Below are positions 30,164 to 33,121 of a stretch of 33,121 nt of DNA, piece by piece. Positions within the stretch are counted from its first letter, which is position 1, and each line of letters begins with the position of its first letter. The stretch comes from Phycisphaeraceae bacterium (GTDB lineage: Bacteria; Planctomycetota; Phycisphaerae; Phycisphaerales; Phycisphaeraceae), in NCBI GenBank assembly GCA_002716625.1, contig PBAS01000039.1:1-33121 (forward strand), read 5' to 3'. The translations under genes were made by a program, and so were the position numbers. Under the pieces are notes generated by a model. It did not search any database. It was not told where the DNA came from and saw nothing but the letters and a program-made list of their open reading frames with translations.

Positions 30164-31432
30164 ATGGCTGGAGTCAGCATAGGTGATTTTGGAGCGTCTT
30201 TTATCAAGTATCTGCCAAAAGTAACCAAAACATTAAATATGACCTCCGTTGCACGGAAGATCCCAAAAGGGAAGATGCAATGGAAAGGTGAAGAGCATGT
30301 GGAGAAGGTAGTTCATCTACAACCCAGCGGAAGTATCAACCCCGGTACTTACGATGGTGCTCCCTTGCCAGATGCAAGCAAGCAAACATACGGTCGCATT
30401 AAGGCGTATCGTACATTCCTTTCAGGGACCGTTCAGGTTACCGATGGTGCGTTACGTGCCATCACCGACAAGCAGAGTGCCATTTCGGTGGTGAACTCTG
30501 AATTGCGCGGCCTAATGGAAGGCATCCGTAAATTAGAAAATTTTAACTTTACCCGTGACGGATCTGGTAAAATGTGTACTGTTGGCGAAGATGCTGACGG
30601 TAGCGATGGCGCTATCAGCGTTGATGACGGTCGAGGTCTTTGGGCTTCTAAGGACTTTTCTGTATATGGGCCAGGCGAATCTGGCGCTTTAAAGGGATCG
30701 TTCGTCTGTGACAAGGTTGATCGTGCTCTTGATGCTAATGGCAAGGCTACGGTGAAAATCTCAGGATTGAGCCTCGAGTCTGGAGAGACCATTGCAACAG
30801 GCGATGAAATTTATTGGGGCACCGGTGACAACTGTGCCAAGGGTAGAGTTTTCCAAGGTCTCGATAAGATGATCGATGACTCTGCTGTTCCATTTCAAAC
30901 ACTGAACGTGGCAGACTACCCGCACTACAGCAGCCCTGTTTTGCGTGTTCCCGTTGATTCAGGCACTGGCTTGCCGGGAGACCTACAGGCACGGCATTTC
31001 CGCGAAATGCTTGCGATGTTAAAGCAGGAAGGTGCTGGCAATTTGCACGGCATGACTGTTCTAACGAACGTTTGGAACTGTTTGGATGTTGAAGAGTTAT
31101 ATGAGGGACAATTGAGAATTACACCCGACACCAAGACCACCGGTCTTGCTGCGGTTAAATTCCAATCCTCATTAGGTTCTATCAAGATTGTAACAGACCC
31201 TGACTGTCCTTACGGCACCATGTACTTCTTGGACCCAAGCGAATTAACTCGCTTAGTCCAGCACGAGTTAGCATGGCGTAAGAATGGCAAGGGTGGTTCT
31301 ATTTTTAGAGCAAGCGACGAGAAATTAATTTATCGTGCATCTTGTTTTGAAATGATGGAAATGTTCATTGAGAAACGTAACACTTCAGGAAAGATTGTTG
31401 GACTCTCTTCGAGTCATTCAAGCGCATACTAA
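30164..31432 (+). CDS. Major capsid protein (HK97 fold)
   Basis: The 422-residue protein follows the scaffold by 15 bp with TAGGAG before the ATG. It begins MAGVSIGDFGASFIKYLPKV and shows the long early helix, the E-loop-like extended region (KGEEHVEKVVHLQPSGSINP), the spine-helix area (AISVVNSELRGLMEGIRKLE) and a P-domain/A-domain end with VLTNVWNCLDVEELYEGQL and IVTDPDCPYGTMYFLDPSEL. This pattern is common to podovirus-type MCPs with P22/T7-like portals. Codon choice is more regular than in the neighbours, as expected for a highly made protein. The stop overlaps the next gene (TAATG). Confidence 0.88.
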   Translation: MAGVSIGDFGASFIKYLPKVTKTLNMTSVARKIPKGKMQWKGEEHVEKVVHLQPSGSINPGTYDGAPLPDASKQTYGRIKAYRTFLSGTVQVTDGALRAITDKQSAISVVNSELRGLMEGIRKLENFNFTRDGSGKMCTVGEDADGSDGAISVDDGRGLWASKDFSVYGPGESGALKGSFVCDKVDRALDANGKATVKISGLSLESGETIATGDEIYWGTGDNCAKGRVFQGLDKMIDDSAVPFQTLNVADYPHYSSPVLRVPVDSGTGLPGDLQARHFREMLAMLKQEGAGNLHGMTVLTNVWNCLDVEELYEGQLRITPDTKTTGLAAVKFQSSLGSIKIVTDPDCPYGTMYFLDPSELTRLVQHELAWRKNGKGGSIFRASDEKLIYRASCFEMMEMFIEKRNTSGKIVGLSSSHSSAY

Positions 31433-31977
31433 TGCACCCTCCTGAGTGGATTACTAAAGAAGTTGAGCGAATCCACCCTGACGCTAGGTTGGGGTGGGTT
31501 GGCGAAGACCGAGAGTCGCCAGACGAAGACCTTAATAAGGGTTCCTTCGCTCTGGTGCAACTCTTGAAAAAGAGAGCCGCTGATAGGACAATCTGTGAGC
31601 GTTGGCAGGACCAGGGTCCACTCTTTGGGTCAAGCTTTGACCCTCTGATTTATACCCCGGTTTGGATTTCCAACGTAAGCAAAGAGGACGTATTTGGCGG
31701 CAAGGTGATACCATTGTTGAAGCGATGGATTACGCCGATTCAGGAAAGGCTCGATGAAGTAAACATTCAGCGAGGTCGAGATTATGAATCAATGGCAGAA
31801 TCAATATCGCATGAACTTGGGACTGAGCTATTCAAGCAGTCTCAAAAAAGCGTTGATAAGCCGCGCTATGTAGCAAGGAAGCACATGCCTGACTCAGTGA
31901 AAGATAAACTGTCAGGAAAAGAGCACCAAAACCTCTCAGATGTTTTCATGCACAAAGCGCCGAACTTGGTAAAGTAA
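31432..31977 (+). CDS. Conserved head-module protein (181 aa)
   Basis: It starts at a TAATG overlap with the MCP. It has a Trp/Pro/Glu-rich first third (PPEWITKEVERIHPDARLGW), a middle helix (RWITPIQERLDEVNIQRGRD) and a basic C-terminal third ending HKAPNLVK. The second half resembles small conserved proteins that follow MCP genes in podovirus head modules. No catalytic motif is seen. It probably has a role in head completion or as a minor capsid protein; no known family is named with confidence. Confidence 0.6.
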   Translation: MHPPEWITKEVERIHPDARLGWVGEDRESPDEDLNKGSFALVQLLKKRAADRTICERWQDQGPLFGSSFDPLIYTPVWISNVSKEDVFGGKVIPLLKRWITPIQERLDEVNIQRGRDYESMAESISHELGTELFKQSQKSVDKPRYVARKHMPDSVKDKLSGKEHQNLSDVFMHKAPNLVK

Positions 31978-32616
31978 ATGGCGAAAAAATTCGACCTCTC
32001 TCAGATTAGAGAGAAGGTGGCTTTCATTTTAAATTTTAATGAAGGCCAACTAGACAGCGACTTTTCAAAATCGCAGATCGACATGGCTATCAATGAGTCA
32101 TATCTTGACGAGGTGTCTGCCGCCATTGAGGAGGGTGACCGAAGATGGTTTCATCATACCCAGAACGTAATTTGGCCTGAAAAGCAAAGAGTTCTCACCC
32201 TGCCTGACAGTATAGCCGGTAAAAACATTATAAACATAAAATGCGAGAGCACGGACCAACCCCTTAAGCTCGAGGACCACAACCGTCTTGCCTGGAGTAA
32301 AACGACCGGCCCGACCAAAACGAAAACCCTAAGCGTTACCTACATGCCTGAGCCATCATCGCTTATCAATGATTCCGATGAACCATATCTCGTTCCAAGA
32401 AGGCATAGGCATGTCATTGCTTGGGCAGCGGCAATCCTTCTGAGGCAAGTGGCCGATGAGGTTGCGCCGCAGCAGTGGGTTGCAAGACACCACCAAATTC
32501 GACTCCGCTTTTGGAGCGACATAACAAGAGGCAGGCCCATCGAGGGTGGGGTGCCAAGAATAAGCCAAGATGGCTTTGAGGAGGATATTTATGAATTCCA
32601 AGTTACAGAGTCTTAA
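31978..32616 (+). CDS. Head-tail adaptor-like protein
   Basis: The 212-residue protein starts one base after the previous stop. It contains an N-terminal helical domain (IREKVAFILNFNEGQLDSDF) with repeated conserved Trp/Tyr, then RVLTLPDSIAGKNIINIKCE and a helical C-terminal part (VIAWAAAILLRQVADEVAPQ). That layout fits the P22 gp4/T7 gp11-type adaptor family, which binds the portal ring and the tail. The last 26 bp overlap the next gene. Function is inferred from layout and position. Confidence 0.65.
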   Translation: MAKKFDLSQIREKVAFILNFNEGQLDSDFSKSQIDMAINESYLDEVSAAIEEGDRRWFHHTQNVIWPEKQRVLTLPDSIAGKNIINIKCESTDQPLKLEDHNRLAWSKTTGPTKTKTLSVTYMPEPSSLINDSDEPYLVPRRHRHVIAWAAAILLRQVADEVAPQQWVARHHQIRLRFWSDITRGRPIEGGVPRISQDGFEEDIYEFQVTES

Positions 32617-33121
32617 GAGGCGCAAGATTGTGTCTATTATGAATCGCACAGATGTGCTGCAAACGCACTACACTGACGAGGGGGAGATCTATCAGTTATC
32701 GCCATATGAGGTTCGAGATGTCAGCGGAAGCGTAGCCGAGGGGTTCATCCGGGAGTGCGGCATGAAAAATGTCTCAGAGTACACCCCCACCCCTATCCCC
32801 GTGATCCCGGGCGAGGACATGGCACATGTTGCGAATATGACAGGAAACCCGTTCATGACTGAATTGCAGGAATTCAAGGAGTTTGACCCAACAACCGGCA
32901 AGGAAAAAGTGGTATATCGAAAGAATCCACAGGTTAAGCCGCAGGTAATTAGACATAAAATGATGCGAGGGGAGAAAATTGTACAATCACCCTATGGCGG
33001 GAATGAGCTTTTAAATCTGGGTTCTGTAAATATTGAGATACCACCATACGCACTGCACCTTATACCTTTGCGAATAGCAAATTGGTTGTCTGCCAGAGAA
33101 GCAAACACATCATCAATTTCA
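32591..33121 (+). CDS. Head-module protein, 3' end outside window
   Basis: ATG 32591 follows GAGGAGG by 6 nt and the frame stays open for 177 codons to the window edge. The start (MNSKLQSLKRRKIVSIMNRT) is basic; then comes a mixed region with several Pro stretches (YTPTPIPVIPGEDMAHV) and KEFDPTTGKEKVVYRKNPQV. Residues ~120-177 look folded (KMMRGEKIVQSPYGGNELLN). No family is recognised. Its place after the adaptor suggests another connector or tail protein. Confidence 0.65.
   Translation, partial: MNSKLQSLKRRKIVSIMNRTDVLQTHYTDEGEIYQLSPYEVRDVSGSVAEGFIRECGMKNVSEYTPTPIPVIPGEDMAHVANMTGNPFMTELQEFKEFDPTTGKEKVVYRKNPQVKPQVIRHKMMRGEKIVQSPYGGNELLNLGSVNIEIPPYALHLIPLRIANWLSAREANTSSIS

Overview
The window is a segment of a tailed double-stranded DNA phage (order Caudoviricetes), densely coded on both strands. 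It could be free phage, a prophage, or a contig opened inside the structural region. A Gram-negative host is suggested by three predicted lipoproteins, an amidase endolysin and a spanin-like lipoprotein. One lipoprotein carries Cys/Asp repeats of the MopE type (CNGIDDDCDG) followed by a von Willebrand A domain. That combination is best known from Myxococcota, Bradymonadota and related bacteria, so a host in that part of the tree is my inference; no gene settles it. A two-domain HTH repressor, an excisionase-like HTH gene and a tyrosine integrase indicate a temperate lifestyle.

Layout. (1) 1-4869, plus strand: the end of a tail or structural module, finishing with a 989-residue alanine-rich fibre-like protein. 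(2) 4869-7053, plus strand: a lysis cassette made of a 34-residue single-TM holin candidate, an amidase_3 endolysin whose start codon lies in a strong hairpin, a small o-spanin-like lipoprotein, and the VWA/MopE-like lipoprotein, which probably starts at an AUA codon. (3) 7111-11890, minus strand: an early recombination operon with a YqaJ-type exonuclease, RecT, an excisionase-like gene, the integrase, an HNH protein, SSB and small genes. (4) 11930-12731: the repressor and a divergent control region with repeated operator-like sites. (5) 12732-17917, plus strand: replication genes (SF2 helicase, AEP primase, D5/SF3 helicase), a Cys-rich lipoprotein, an array of five 14-bp iteron-like repeats, an HExxH protein and a VRR-NUC nuclease. 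(6) 17914-22493, minus strand: a run of mostly short genes with strong, similar ribosome-binding sites, including a GP88-family and a DUF932-family protein. (7) 22494-22884: about 390 bp without a recognisable gene. (8) 22885-33121, plus strand: packaging and head genes (TerS candidate, two virion-like proteins, TerL, portal, scaffold, major capsid protein, adaptors), with the last gene running off the edge.

Head genes leave at the right edge and tail genes enter at the left, as expected if the sequence is circular or permuted and was opened inside the structural operon. Tape measure, tail tube and most baseplate genes are not here. The most interesting points are the lysis cassette (hairpin-occluded lysin start, tiny holin candidate, AUA-initiated VWA lipoprotein), the iteron array after the replication genes, an operator-like motif shared by the left and right early promoters, and several short or overlapping genes that ordinary gene calling would miss.
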